The position numbers were made by a program, and so were the translations under genes. Positions 32,935 to 44,485 of a stretch of DNA of 64,000 nucleotides are shown piece after piece. Position 1 is the stretch's first letter, and every line of letters starts with the position of its first letter. Origin of the DNA: Apodemus sylvaticus (Eukaryota; Chordata; Mammalia; Rodentia; Muridae). Where the stretch lies: contig NC_067478.1 of assembly GCF_947179515.1 (NCBI RefSeq), positions 2,551,501-2,615,500 of the forward strand, written 5' to 3'. The notes under the pieces are model-generated. The model saw only the letters and a program-made list of their open reading frames with translations. It searched no databases and was not told where the DNA came from.

Positions 32935-33885
32935 ACATGTCTTGGGCTAAGCCCAGAGCATTTCCTTCTCTGTTCTAACTATCTCTAGGCATAGACCTGG
33001 AAGCTTCTAGCCTCTGTACAATCTAATCTTCCAAACTGACTGGTTCAATCTGCCTTATCTTGGTTTCTGACCAAATTGTTCTGTTTGGCTTTACACTAAC
33101 TTTGGCAATATGTTCTAATCTTCTGGCTCCTTCTCATTCTCTGGGTTGTTTGGCCTTCACCTGTGTCTAGCTTGTTCTCTCTGAAATCTGTCTCTGTAAA
33201 ACTGTTCCAGCAAAATTGCCATACACACATATACCACACACACACATACACACACACACACACCACCATACATGCATATACCACTCACCACACCGCACAT
33301 ACCACACAACTACCATCCATCACACACCACTTACCACATCACACACACACATACACCACATACCATACATATACCACATATACAAGACACACACACATAC
33401 CATATCATACCACACACACAACATATACATATCACACCATGCCACATATACACACCATACATATACCACATACCACATCCATACCACACACCACATACCA
33501 CACCCACACCACACCTACACATACCACATACCACACACACCACCCACCATACACCATACCACACACACACACACACACACTACGCACATTATACTCTTCT
33601 CTCTCTCCCTGAACTGCCCTTAAGTAGCCTCTCTTTCCTGTTCTCATGAGAGTGGGTGCATCCTACCTCTGACCCAGTCTGTCAAATATTTCTTTGATTC
33701 ATCACTTTGTCTGCCCCTCAATTAGATGCTACTTTCAAACATGGCTGCTTCCTTCTACAAACTAACCTTAGCTTCATTGTTAGAGATGAAAGGTATATAC
33801 TAAGGGCATGTTTGTATTCCAGCCAGATCATAGCTTTGGCTGTGATCCCTTGCTAGAGTAGCCATGTTTCTGGATTAAAATTCTT
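32935..33885 (-). mobile_element. degenerate LTR of an ERV, invaded by CA repeats
   Basis: Starts near tgtcttgggctaagcccaga and ends near ggattaaaattcttctctg. The same terminal block reappears at 36650-36668 on the far side of the internal region. A CA-rich stretch (about 33222-33590) sits inside. Immediately to its right, ttcccccttttctg is, on the minus strand, a polypurine tract of the type found beside a 3' LTR. Boundaries are approximate. Confidence 0.45.
33222..33592. repeat. degenerate CA-rich tract (ACACACCATACATAT)
   Basis: Imperfect cacacacatacacc/catatacc units. His/Thr- and Cys/Val/Trp-rich frames on either strand are artefacts. Confidence 0.95.
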
Positions 33886-34370
33886 CTCTGTCTTCCCCCT
33901 TTTCTGTTTAAGCTAAAAAGTACACACAGTGTAACTGTTATAACGGAACCAATTATCAGTCCCACAAATTCAACAGTCTTTTGTCCTCGTGAAGATTGTT
34001 GGTGGGATGATCCTTCCTAACTGCAGTCCTGATCATCTATCCTTTAGCAAATGTCCATTTCAGCATCAAGATTTTCCAGTCTGCCAGTCTGATGTCCGAT
34101 CTGCAGACTCTGAGAGTTCGAGGACCACCTGTCTATCTAAAGTAATCTAAACAGACAGATGTTGCTTGTTTCTCCCTATTTACTTCCTGTTTAACTTTGA
34201 AGACATATCCAGGAGGCCAAATAAAGCTTATTTCTGCAATTAAACTAAATTAGCACCTAACATGACTACAAATTATATATAATAGGTGAACATTAACTTG
34301 CATTTCTTAATTACCCTAAAGAGTTTACAGTATTAGCTTTCATAAGACTAGAACTTTATATTACATTTTT

Positions 34371-35511
34371 TATTCAATATATTCTTTATTTACATTTCAA
34401 GTGATTTTCCCTTTCCTGGATCCCCTCTCCCTGAAAGTCCCATAAGTTCCCCAATCCACCCCTTCCCACTTCCCTGTCCTGGTATTCCCCAATACTGCTG
34501 CACTGAGCTTTTCCAGAACCAGGAGCCATACTTCCTTCTTCTTGGACACCATTTGATATGTGTATTGTGTCTTGGGTAGTCCAAGCTTCTAGGCTAATAA
34601 CCATTTATCAGTGAGTGCATACCATGAGTGTTCTTTTGAGACTGGGTTACCTCACTTAGGATGATGTTCTCCAGTTCCATCCATTTGTCTAATAATTTCA
34701 TGAATTCATTATTTCTAATGGCTGAATAGTACTCCATTGTGTATATATAACACATTTTCTGTATCCATTCCTCTGTTGAGGGACATCTGGGTTCTTTCCA
34801 GCTTCTAGCTATTATAAATAGGACTGCTATGAACATAGTGGAGCATGTATCCTTATTACATGCTGGAGAATCCTCTGGGTATATGTCCAGGAGTGGTATA
34901 GTGGGGTCCTCTGGAAGTATCATTCCCAGTTTTCTGAGGAACCGCTAGACTGACTTCCAGAGTGGTAGTACCAGCTTGCAATCCCACCAGCAGTGGAGGA
35001 GTGTTCCTTTTTCTCCACATCCTCTCCAGCACCTGTTTTCTCCTGACTTTTTGATCTTAGCCATTCTGACTAGTATGAGGTGAAATCTCAGGGTTGTTTT
35101 GATTTGCATTTCCCTGATGACTAAGGATGTTGAACATTTCTTTGGGTGTTTCTTAGCCATTCGATATTCCTCAGGTGAAAATTCTTTGTTTAGCTCTGTA
35201 CCCCATTTTTAAGGGGGATATTTGGCTCTCTGGAGTTCTTTAGTTCTTTGTATATCTTGGATATAAGCCCTCTGCCAGTAGTAGTGTTGGTAAAGATCTT
35301 TTCCCAATTTGCTGGTTGCCATTTTGTCCTTTTGACAATGTCCTTTGCCTTACAGAAACTTTGTAGTTTTATGAGGTCCCATTTGTCAATTCTTGATCTT
35401 AGAGTATAAGCTATTGCTGTTCTGTTGAGGAAATTTTCCCCTGTGCCCATGTTCTCAAGGGTCTTCCCCAGTTTCTTTTCTATTAGTTTGAGTGTGTCTG
35501 GTCTTATTTAC
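34371..35511 (-). mobile_element. 5'-truncated LINE-1 (ORF2 C-terminus and 3' end)
   Basis: Minus-strand frames carry L1 ORF2 C-terminal sequence: PSTEEWIQKMCYIYTMEYYS (within 34594-34923), GCGEKGTLLHCWWDCKLVLP (34945-35160) and WDLIKLQSFCKAKDIVKRTK (35190-35450). They lie in different frames with stops between, so ORF2 is broken. An 11-bp target duplication, attacattttt, flanks it at 34360-34370 and 35512-35522. The host sequence on both sides joins into the ERV remnant, showing that the L1 came second. Confidence 0.92.
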
Positions 35512-35985
35512 ATTACATTTTTAAGTGAGTTGCATGTATATGATAACTTAAACAAGATTGGATCACATATACAGTATACTGTAGCAAATATAACCTGAAA
35601 TTTCTATCAATAAATAAAAATCTATGGCAATCTAAAATATTTGAGACTTGTTCTTTTCTAGTCTAAAAGAATACACAATAATCCATCTTTCTTTCCCTAC
35701 CAAGGAGATATAGTAATCCATCATTTTTGTCCTTACACCTCCTCTTCCTCTTTACCTAACACTAGATAGGAGAGAAAGAAAGATAGAGACGGGAAAAAGA
35801 GAGAGAAAGAGATCCTTAAATCTAACCTCTTTTATTTTGTTTCTTCCCTGACCATGATTAATAACGACGCGAAACCAACTCCCCTCAAATAACAATGAAT
35901 ATCCATAACCCATCAAACGACCAAGACACTCCCACTCTTGGGAATGAATGCTTCATGTTCTTAAGAGTGCATCTTGATGCTGGGG

Positions 35986-36366
35986 TCAAAGGCGCCTTTT
36001 GGGGACCCTAGGAAAGTTGGATATGAGCCAAGTCCTGCGTGAGCTGGGTGTTTTATTTGCAGTCCAGGCTCTGTGGGATAGGAAAGGGAAGGGGTTAACT
36101 GAAGTCCTGGCTGAAGCTGGCTGCTTTGAAGTTGTCCTGGATACAGCTTTTGAGGAAACAGCAGCTGAGGCAGTCTGTGAGACTGGATCACCGGGGTCGC
36201 TTGCTTTGTCTTCATTGATGTCCGGTCCTTTTGTTCTGTAGATACATTTCTGCATTAACATATGTATGGAACATTTCTGCATTAACATACATACAGAACA
36301 TTTCTGCATTAACATACATACGGAACATTTCTGCATTAACGTATGTACGGAATATACAGTATGCAC
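35986..36366 (-). pseudogene. ERV-derived open frame with in-frame 27-bp repeats
   Basis: A 126-codon minus frame in the ERV remnant. Its first third consists of a 9-residue repeat (MLMQKCSVC) encoded by four 27-bp units. It then reads YRTKGPDINEDKASDPGD. The same YRTKGP motif occurs in the provirus copy at 60778-61095, so the frame descends from a shared viral internal region. I cannot name the viral protein, and function is not implied. Confidence 0.4.
36244..36351. repeat. 27-bp tandem repeat, 4 copies
   Basis: acatttctgcattaacatac plus ata(c/t)gga recurs at 36244, 36271, 36298 and 36325, exactly 27 bases apart. It is absent at the equivalent place in the provirus copy (near 61070). Confidence 0.95.
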
Positions 36367-36625
36367 AAATCAGCTAATAATGAATCTCCCCCTCCGTGTT
36401 TAACACGGTGAAGGGCATTTGTTAATTTTTACAAGTCCATTTGGATTGTATAACCAAACTGTAAACCTCCATCCATGTTATAAGAAAGAATGTCATGTAA
36501 TATAAGTCATGAAGACCAGGTAGCCAGAAAGATTTATCCGCTGTGTCAGAGACATTCATGTCTTACCCAGTCTCTGAGCAGACTGTTTCCATGTAAGGGG
36601 ATCAGCATACGTGTTAACTGTTCTG

Positions 36626-36751
36626 TTGCCAGAGAAGCCAGGTTTCTGGATTAAAATTCTTCTCCACTGCATGCAAGTCGTGCATAGACATGCATGCAGG
36701 CCAAACAGTCATAACATACTTATTTTAAAAAATGTTTTAAATCGTAGGTAG
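36626..36751 (-). repeat. LTR stub at the far end of the ERV remnant
   Basis: gaagccaggtttctggatta aaattcttctcc matches the end of the left LTR (33854-33882). Only this short end survives. The rest is AT-rich. Confidence 0.45.
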
Positions 36752-37121
36752 TGTCTTAGCGTTCTATTGCTCTGAAGAGACACCAGGACCACAGCAACTC
36801 TTATAAAGAAAAACGTTTAACTGAGGCTGCTTACATTCAGAGGTTCAGTCCATTATCATTATGGTGGGAAGCATGGCAGCTTGCAGGCAGTGAGACACGG
36901 TGCTGGAGAAGGAGCTGAGAGTTCTACATCTTGATCCACAGGCAGCAGAAGGGGACTGTCCTCCACACTGGGTGGAGCTCGAGTATAGGAGACCTCAAAG
37001 CCTGTCCCCACAGTGACATACTTCCTCCAACAAGGCCACACCCCCTAATAGTGCCACTCCCTCTGTACCAAGCATCCAAGCACATGAGGCCATGGGGGCC
37101 ATTCCTGTTCAAGCCACCACA
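36752..37121 (-). mobile_element. MT-type MaLR solo LTR
   Basis: Antisense MT LTR from tgtcttagcgttctattgct to aagccaccaca (370 bp). Internal blocks ggttcagtccattatcatta and gttctacatcttgatccaca match the family. Flanks ggtag and gggag are a plausible decayed 5-bp target duplication. It is the same family as 60321-60699, inverted. Confidence 0.85.
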
Positions 37122-37274
37122 GGGAGTGATATCTCAATAATATCAACAGTGATATTCGTGCTGATGTAACACGTGATCTTGAGCAGACTGTAAGCCTGGT
37201 AAATGATGGTTTGTGGACAGCCATCTCAACCTGAACGAAGACAACTTGCCTGTAACAACACAGGCACAGGCAAG

Positions 37275-37278
<4 letters not shown>
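37122..37278. other. short unique spacer
   Basis: Nothing recognised. Confidence 0.3.

Positions 37279-37312
<34 letters not shown>
37279..37312. repeat. (CA)n microsatellite
   Basis: A pure CA run of about 16 units. Confidence 0.95.
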
Positions 37313-37313
<1 letters not shown>

Positions 37314-37895
37314 GAAGGCCAGCCAATCACACGGCATATTCGGCAGAGGCAGGAAGGTCAGCCAATCATTGACAGGTATTCAAACCACTGTCTGTGCACA
37401 CCGCTCAGTTCGGAGTCAACAAGTCAACAATGTGGCCAGATCTGAAGCTGAGGAGTAGGAGCTGTTCTTGTGACAGAAGGGCCAAGACAAGTAACGTGGC
37501 CTACTCAGGGGTTGCACCCGATCGGTCCTAATGAGAGGATGCTGTGACACTGAGAGCGGACAGAAGAGATTCAAGTAACAAATGCTACTTCTCGCTGTTC
37601 TGGAGATAGACGCCAGGGAACTGGTGTCTGCCGAAGCCTCCTGGCTCTCTGTGTCTTCACGTGGCAGGGGCTGTGGGCTCCCCCAGCACAAATAAAAATT
37701 CTTTGAACGGGATATCTTTTTTCTTGATTTCTTTTCAGATAACTCACCTTCATTTAAAAGGAAAGAGTTCCTGATATTCCAGTGGAATATCAGTCATGGG
37801 CTTGCTAGCTAGGACCTTTCTCAGGTGAAGGACATTTCAGAGATTTTCTTAAAATTATTTTTATTTTTATTTTATTATTTTATTTTATTTTTATG
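37313..37895. other. intergenic, nothing recognised
   Basis: A near-duplicate of 25 bases (cacggcatattcggcagagg, then aggaaggtcagccaatca) is seen around 37312-37370. AT-rich TTTTA repeats lie at 37855-37892. No gene. Confidence 0.4.
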
Positions 37896-38062
37896 CGTTT
37901 GGGTGTTTTGGTTGCATGCACATAGTGCTTGAGAAAGCCAGAAGAGGGCTCCTGGGAGTGAAGTTACAGACTATTGTGAGATGGCATTTGGGTGTTGGGA
38001 ACCAAACCTGGGTCTTCTGCGGGAGGAGGCAGTGTTCTTAATCTCCAAGCCATTAATTTATG
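37896..38062 (-). repeat. B3-type SINE
   Basis: Antisense: agccagaagagggctcctgg, gtgttgggaaccaaacctgg, gttcttaatctccaagcc. Confidence 0.75.
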
Positions 38063-39020
38063 TGGGATTTTGCTGAATACTTTTTGTCTCTGCTAAGATT
38101 CCCCTGTGTTCTTGGCCCTTCAGGTAACACCGATTTTACCTTCTGAGCTCTTGGTCCTGGGATAAGAACACTTGATCGGAGGGGGGAAAGGTCTTTTTAC
38201 TGGGAAGGGCTGCCGGATTTCCTTTGCTAGAAGTTAGTTGATGATTTTTGCATCTGGGTCAATCAGCGTTATCATCCTACACTTTTATTTTATGTTTTTA
38301 TAACATCCTTCCCAGGCTCTGATATCAAAGTACTGTCCCTGATATCAGATATTTTCAGATTCCTTTGCAGGATTTTTAAGACTTTGATCAGATCTGGTAA
38401 CAAGAGCACTGGTCTGCGGCATTCCCTGTTCTTCCTCCTTGCTTTTTATCAGCCTGTTCAGATTTTCCATTTCTTCGCTCTGTCTTGCCTGGGAACATAC
38501 TTCTAGGAGTTTAACCATTTCTCCTAGGCTTTCTAATCTGCTGCGGTGTCCCCGGGAGTGATTTTGGGAGCCTGCCGTGTCTTCTGTCTATGCTTGCGTT
38601 TCCTCACTTGTGAAATGAGAACTTAGACAAAGCTGGCAGCTTTGCATCTTGCTGTTCCAGGAACCGAGTCTGAACCCCAGAATGTTTAGCACAGGGAACA
38701 CCGAATCCGCTCGCTCGCAGTGGAAGCCGTTGTTCTAACTAGTGCAGACAGGGCTTTCAGAAATAAATGACCCGGCTTAACTCAGAAGAAAGGCAGAGTC
38801 CTTGACCTCAGCATGGGGTGCTGGCCAGCCTTTTACACGGAGCTAGCCCTTAAGGGACTTCTCATTGCCCTGGGAACCAAGTGGTGACACACTTGGAGAC
38901 AGGTCTGCAAAATGTCAGAATGTTTTATGGACTAGAGATCACCCACAAGACTCAGCAAAAGCTGTGAAAGGCAGAGCGCAGGCTGGATCAGACCGGGTAG
39001 GAGCTCAGTGGGCAAGAGGG
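38063..39020. other. intergenic, nothing recognised
   Basis: A short MIR-like block (tgcgtttcctcacttgtgaa) lies near 38594. No gene is seen. Confidence 0.4.
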
Positions 39021-39190
39021 CTGGGCTGGAGAGGTGGGTAGAGAAGAGAGCTCACCGTGCAAGCATGAGGACCTGAGCTCAGATCCCAGTGACCACATGA
39101 AAAGCCTCTAACAGTGCACACACCTGCAACCTCAGTGCAATGGGATTAAAGGCAGGAGGCTCACAGCTGCTAGCCTAGCTCTGTGTTCAG
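39021..39190 (+). repeat. B4/RSINE1-type SINE
   Basis: ggctggagaggtgggtagag, cctgagctcagatcccagtg, aacctcagtgcaatgggatt, then a truncated body running directly into CA repeats. Confidence 0.7.
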
Positions 39191-39755
39191 TGACACACAC
39201 ACAAACACACACACAAATAACACAAAACCACACACAACACATGCATACCAGACCCTCACACACACATATCATACATATCACACTCACACACACATGCACA
39301 AAAACTGCATGCATATGAAGCACACATACACCATGAATCACATACACATATATGTACACACAACACATGCATACCAGGCACACATACAAAAGGCACAACA
39401 CATGAATCTTGCACATACATACACACACACTCTTCACACACATGGCACAAATAACACAAAAACATACAACACAAGCATACCAGTCCTCCACACACATATA
39501 TCACATACACACACATATCACACGTACATACACACATACTATATGCATACCAGGCACACACACACACTCACGCACACATACTCACACACACAAACACTCA
39601 CACACCATGAATCACACACACATAAATGTAAACACAGCACATACATATCAGGAACACACACATACATGCATACATAATACATGAGTCTTACATGCACACA
39701 CAAACACACACATACACACACTATGAATGACACAGATACAAACACACACTGGAAA
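39191..39755. repeat. long degenerate CA-rich tract
   Basis: About 560 bases of imperfect ACACACATAC/CATGAATCACACACAT repeats. Longer units (catgaatcacacacacata, caggcacacacacacactca) recur at irregular spacing, so the tract has higher-order structure. No gene. Confidence 0.95.
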
Positions 39756-39763
39756 AATAGGGT

Positions 39764-39985
39764 CTTTGAGAGATGACTCACTGATTAAGGGCACTTGCTG
39801 CTCTTGTATAGGACCCTGGTTTGATTCTCAGCCCCCATATCAGGCAGCTTATACCTGCCTGTAACTCCAGTTTCATGGGATGTGATACCTTTTTTCTGGC
39901 CTCATGGTATGTAGCACACATGTATAAAAGTAGATGAACATTCGTATGCATAAAATAGTAATATTTAAATCTTTCCTTAAAAGTC
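39764..39985 (+). repeat. B3-type SINE
   Basis: gagagatgactcactgatta, tggtttgattctcagccccc, acctgcctgtaactccagtt, ending in an A-rich tail near 39960. Confidence 0.8.
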
Positions 39986-40369
39986 AAGTGGTGGCAGTGG
40001 ATGGTATTTTTTTTGGCAAGAACATAACACATTTGCTGCCACAGGGCTTTGGACATTTGTGTCTGGCTAAATTTCAGAGTTCTTTGCAGCCTCTAGGTGA
40101 GTTATCATGATAAATGCTCATGGCCCGACACTTGAGGAGCCGGGTGCACTGCTACTTCAAAAATCAGCTGCTGGGACCCTGCCCACCCCACCCCCCACCT
40201 GAGTGTCTCCCGAGGCCTGTGTGGCTCAGTCTCCCATGTGCACAGGCTCACGCAGATGGCTTTGTCTATGTCATTCATTCCAGGGCCTTTAGTCATCTCC
40301 GACAGACCTAAGAGAGAATGCCAGTTTGGTCGCATGCGTCACTTTCTCTGTCTTTAAACTGAAAGACAC
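39986..40369. other. intergenic, nothing recognised
   Basis: No gene or repeat recognised. Confidence 0.35.
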
Positions 40370-40373
40370 ACAT

Positions 40374-40409
<36 letters not shown>
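40370..40409. repeat. (CA)n microsatellite
   Basis: A CA run of about 17 units. Confidence 0.95.
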
Positions 40410-40915
40410 GCAAATAACCTTCCCAATAAGCACACAATGGCTAACACAGCCTCTGATACCAGAGCAGCTCCTCAGCAGCCCCAGCACACCCCCATGCCAT
40501 TCAGCCTCTGCCTCTTGGACATGTGCACTTGCCACCAGCCTGCCCTGGGATGTCGCCATACAGCTCCAGGCTCCTCTAGCCCTTCATCGCCTCATTTGCA
40601 TTCCTAACACAATTGCAAGGCATGATACACAGGGAGGCATGGCTGAAAACTCCCAAGATTTATTCTAGCTCATAGTTCTGGAGATTGGGGGCATTTTTAA
40701 TACTCCCTTACTGTCACTGAACAATTCAATACACCATTGTCTAGGCAACCGAATTCTCTTCAATTAGATTTTAAAACTAATATGGGAAAGAACTTTCCCC
40801 CTTCCTCTCCAGTGATATTAGGTAAGTAAGACCTGATTGAGAGCAAAGCTTGCTGGTGTTTCCTGGAGACAGCTTCAAGATAGATTCTCTCCTGTAGCAG
40901 TTCCATGTCCTGCCC
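40410..40915. other. intergenic, nothing recognised
   Basis: No gene or repeat recognised. Confidence 0.35.
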
Positions 40916-40920
40916 TTTGT

Positions 40921-40957
<37 letters not shown>

Positions 40958-41312
40958 CTGTGCTGTGTGTGTTCAGGTGAGTACATGTGTGTGTATGTGT
41001 ATCTGTGCAGGTGCATGTGTGTATGTGTGTGTGTGTGCCTGTGCTGTGTGTGTGCAGGTGAGTACATGTGTGTGTATGTGTATCTGTGCAGGTGCATGTG
41101 TGTGTGTGTGTGTGCCTGTGCTGTGTGTGTGCAGGTGAGTGCATGTGTGTATATGTGTATCTGAGCAGGTGCATGTGTGCCTGTGCATGCATATGCATGT
41201 GTGTGCATGTATATGTGCCTCTGTGTGTGCATGTATGTGTGTGTGCATGTATGTGTGTGTGCATGTATGCATGTGCATGTGTATGTATATGCACATGCAT
41301 GCGTATGGGAAG
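40916..41312. repeat. GT-rich tract with a higher-order unit
   Basis: A pure GT run (40921-40953) is followed by three larger units, each containing gcctgtgctgtgtgtgt, caggtgagt and atctg(t/a)gcaggtgcatgtg, then degenerate TGTGCATGTA repeats. Confidence 0.95.
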
Positions 41313-41349
41313 GCCAGAGGTCAACATCAAGCATCTTCCTCAATTGCTC

Positions 41350-41592
41350 TCCACTCTGTCTCATACTTTTGAGACAGGGTCTCTCACTGAACTCAAAATT
41401 CAGGGTATCCACCAGACAAGTGAATGAGCTGAGGGTCCTGTCTACCCTCACCCTCCTTCTGCACCTCCTCCTGGTTCTGGGGCTATAGGTATGTACCCTG
41501 TTCCCAGGTTTTTCCATGAATGTTAGATATCTGAACTCAGTTCCTCATGCTTACGAGGCAGCAAGTTTCTGAGCCATCTCTCAAGCCCCCTG
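41350..41592 (-). repeat. B4/RSINE1-type SINE
   Basis: Antisense: ttttgagacagggtctctca, ctgaactcaaaattcagggt, tctgaactcagttcctcatg, gagccatctctcaagccccc. Confidence 0.7.
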
Positions 41593-41613
41593 GACACTCC
41601 CTGAAACTGCTCA

Positions 41614-42232
41614 AGGGAAGAGCCACAGGCCACTGGGGGATCAGCCACAGCCACCGTGGGAAGAGCCACAGCCACCGTGGGAAGAGCCACAGCCACCGTG
41701 GGAAGAGCCACAGCCACCGTGGGAAGAGCCACAGCCACCGTGGGAAGAGCCGCAGCCACCGTGGGAAGAGCCACAGCCACCGTGGGAAGAGCCGCAGCCA
41801 CCGTGGGAAGAGCCACAGCCACCGTGGGAAGAGCCACAGCCACCGTGGGAAGAGCCACAGCCACCGTGGGAAGAGCCACAGCCACCGTGGGAAGAGCCAC
41901 AGCCACCGTGGGAAGAGCCACAGCCACCGTGGGAAGAGCCACAGCCACTGTGGGAAGAGCCACAGGCCACTGTGGGAAGAGCCACAGGCCACTGGGAAGA
42001 GCCACAGCCACCGTGGGAAGAGCCACAGGCCACTGGGAAGAGCCACAGCCACCGTGGGAAGAGCCACAGCCACTGTGGGAAGAGCCACAGCCACTGTAGA
42101 AAGAATCACAGCCACCGTGGGAAGAGCCACAGCCACCGTGGGAAGAGCCACAGCCACTGTGGGAAGAGCCACAGCCACCGTGGGAAGAGCCACAGCCACC
42201 GTGGGAAGAGCCACAGCCACTGTGGGAAGAGC
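41614..42232. repeat. 21-bp minisatellite, about 29 copies
   Basis: The unit is agccacagccaccgtgggaa g, 21 bases. Variants carry cgc for cac, cactg for caccg, and ccacaggccactgggaag subunits near 41966-42030. The period is a multiple of three and several unit frames lack stops, so long frames are open on both strands (SHSHRGK, GRATATV, CGSSHGG and VALPTVA repeats). No start context, splice signal or flanking coding exon supports a gene. Confidence 0.95.
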
Positions 42233-43690
42233 CTACACCCATCATAGAGCAGGTCCAGTGCCACAAAGAGAAGGGCCCACAGCCATAGCGGGGCTGGGTA
42301 GAAGTTTTACAGAGGAAAATATTATTTATCTCCAATCCCACCTGGCTCTTAACTGTGAAAGCTCAGAAAGTCTATCTTTGAAGTCCCAGAAGTTCCTGGA
42401 TGCTCGACTACACTAACCTGCGAGGGAGGGGTCTGCGGCCAAGCCAGAAGGAGGCTGAGTCTCTCAGGGCATCTTGGAGGCTCTGCTCAGCCAGACAGGC
42501 TCCTCTTCCTCCTGGAGGCTCCCACAGTGGCAGAGCCAGCCTGAGCCTGGACGCTGGCTCTCCTGTGCAGTGTAAGGTGTGATGGCGTCAGGCTTCCCAC
42601 GGGCAGGGGCGCGGGCAGCCTCCGCCTCTGCCCCTTCACGGGGTGTTTGCCAGCCCAGGGCTTGTGCTCGAGCCTGTTTCTCTTCCAGCACTGTCGTGAG
42701 CAGATGTCAAGGCTTAAATCTCAGGAAATGTTTACTTCCTTTCCACACTCCTGGAGGGCTCATTTAATCCCCCCTGGGTGGGTAGGAAGTTGATTGTGGC
42801 TGGACTTGGGGTGGGAAGAGAGAGGACAGAGGCCGGCACAGGTGGTGGTGGTGGTGAGAGCTGGATGGAGATACTGTAATGACAACATCCACTTGTGATT
42901 GAGCTCTCCACTCAATGACCGGCCCAACCCTCATTAAAACTTTCCAACAATCCAGTGAGGAAAGCATTTTGTGTCTCCCAGTTGGCTCAGTGGAGACAGT
43001 GATCAGTGTGTTTTGTCTAGTTGTCTACTTGGCCGCTTTTTTTGTTGCCGCTGTTCTGTCTGTATAACAGTACTGGACAAGAGCTTCCTCTCGTGGCCGC
43101 ACAGGTGCTGAGCAGAAGTGACCGCTGAGGGTTCAGCCCTAAGTAAGACACTCACATCATCCCTCGGGGCCCAGGGAACATTCTGGAAGAGGGAACAGAG
43201 AGAATGGAAGAACCAGAAGAGTGGGAGATGAGCTATGAATGTCATAGTGATCATGACCTTCCTGGGGTCAGTACCCAGTATTAGCACAAGTGTGAACATG
43301 TCCAAGAACTAACGAAATACAAAATAAAACTTGTGTGTGTAAAAGTGAGCACCCAGTGCCTTCGCTCACACTTCTGCTGTTGCTGGAGGGAGGAGAAGCC
43401 AGAGACCCAGCGTGCTTCTGTGAGCGTTCCTCAGTCCATTTCCTTGCAGGTTGTGTGGGGGAGATCATTCTAAATGGTACAGTCTCCTGAGTGTGACGCC
43501 CACTCTACCACCCTGCCTGCCTCTCACTGGGTCCTGAAGCTCCTCATCTCCACCCACACATCTCTGATCTCCAGCAGTAAGAGAGACAGGGAGGCATTTG
43601 CACATTTTATAAAAGCCTTCTGTGGAGATTCTGGGAGCTGGAAAACAAACCCAGAATCTACAGGGATTGCATGGACTACTCATTTGACAG
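42233..43690. other. intergenic, nothing recognised
   Basis: A short (GGT)n run lies at 42840-42857. An old MIR-like stretch may lie near 42890-42990. No gene supported. Confidence 0.4.
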
Positions 43691-43832
43691 ACAGGCTTTT
43701 GGTACTCAAGGCAAAGCAGCTGTTTGGTGCGGCTTTTGGTACCTATTTCACCAGCCGGTACCCCTGTACCTACTCTGCAGATGAAGGAACTGAGGAAGCT
43801 GCCTGAGGTCACAATAACAAGCCAGAGATGCA
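43691..43832 (-). repeat. MIR-like fragment
   Basis: tctgcagatgaaggaactga and ggaagctgcctgaggtcaca, then ataacaagccagag, match the antisense MIR 3' half. Confidence 0.5.
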
Positions 43833-43835
43833 CAA

Positions 43836-43982
43836 TGTTTTGCTTGGTTTGAGACTCTGTTTCATTTTTAGCCCAGACTGGCCTAAGATTTAAAATTTTA
43901 CAGGTTAGTCTCAAACTCACAATGATCCTCCTGCCTCAGCCTCCCACGTGCTGGGATTTCAGGTGAGCACTGCTTCACTGGA
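43836..43982 (-). repeat. B1-family SINE
   Basis: Antisense: ttgagactctgtttcatttt, agcccagactggcctaagat, gatcctcctgcctcagcctc, cacgtgctgggatttcaggt. Confidence 0.75.
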
Positions 43983-44004
43983 TTTAGATAAAAGACTTAA
44001 AAGA

Positions 44005-44202
44005 CTTTCTTATGCACACGCATCGGTTTGTATGTGTGTATGTGAGTACAGGTGCCACTGGGGCCAGAAGAGGGAGTCAGATCCCTGGAGACAGAGCTGT
44101 AGGTGACATGAACTGCCTGATGTGGGTGCTGGGAACTGGGCTCAGGTCCTCTGCAACAGCAGCAGGCACTCTTGACCACTGAGCCATTCTTCCTGTCCAA
44201 AT
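44005..44202 (-). repeat. B3-type SINE
   Basis: Antisense: ggggccagaagagggagtca, gtgctgggaactgggctcag, gcactcttgaccactgagcc. Confidence 0.85.
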
Positions 44203-44485
44203 TGTTTTTGTGTTAGTTGCATACTAACAGGGGCGTCTTCTGCATAGGCTAAGGACATGACCACTCCAAGGTATGGTTAAGGGGAAGGTTTTATTGTAAA
44301 CCTATGCAAGGAAGGGAACAGCCAGGGGCATCTGTGAGAGTCCAGAGCAGATGGAGAATGCAGTAGACTGAACATGGCCAGAGAACTGGACCTGAAAAGC
44401 AGAGAGGGACAGAGAAAGTGTAAGCAAAGGAGACAGAGAGCACAAGAGAGGGGCCCAAGAACAGTAAAGGAGGAGGAGCAGGGGG
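44203..44485. other. unassigned sequence before the purine tract
   Basis: The block gggaaggttttattgtaaac looks like an antisense polyadenylation region of an LTR, but I could not name a family. Confidence 0.3.

Larger units (their letters stand above)
33886..36625 (-). mobile_element. ERV internal remnant (copy 1), interrupted by an L1
   Basis: Apart from the L1, this tract is homologous to 59740-61600 inside the later provirus. Shared blocks include attaacttgcatttctta, gaactttatattacat, aaatctatggcaat against aaatctataccgat, a GAAAGA-rich patch, gtccttttgttctgta and ctgtttccatgtaa. No intact retroviral protein is present. The element is old and its right LTR is almost gone. Minus orientation follows the provirus at 58.5-63.8 kb. 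Confidence 0.65.

Noticed and set aside
39132..39781. Cys/Val-rich and His/Thr-rich secreted-peptide-like frames
   Set aside because: Translations of CA/TG repeats.
41547..42416. 289-codon His/Arg/Ser-rich repeat protein
   Set aside because: Minisatellite translation, with competing open frames on both strands and no promoter, start context or splice evidence.
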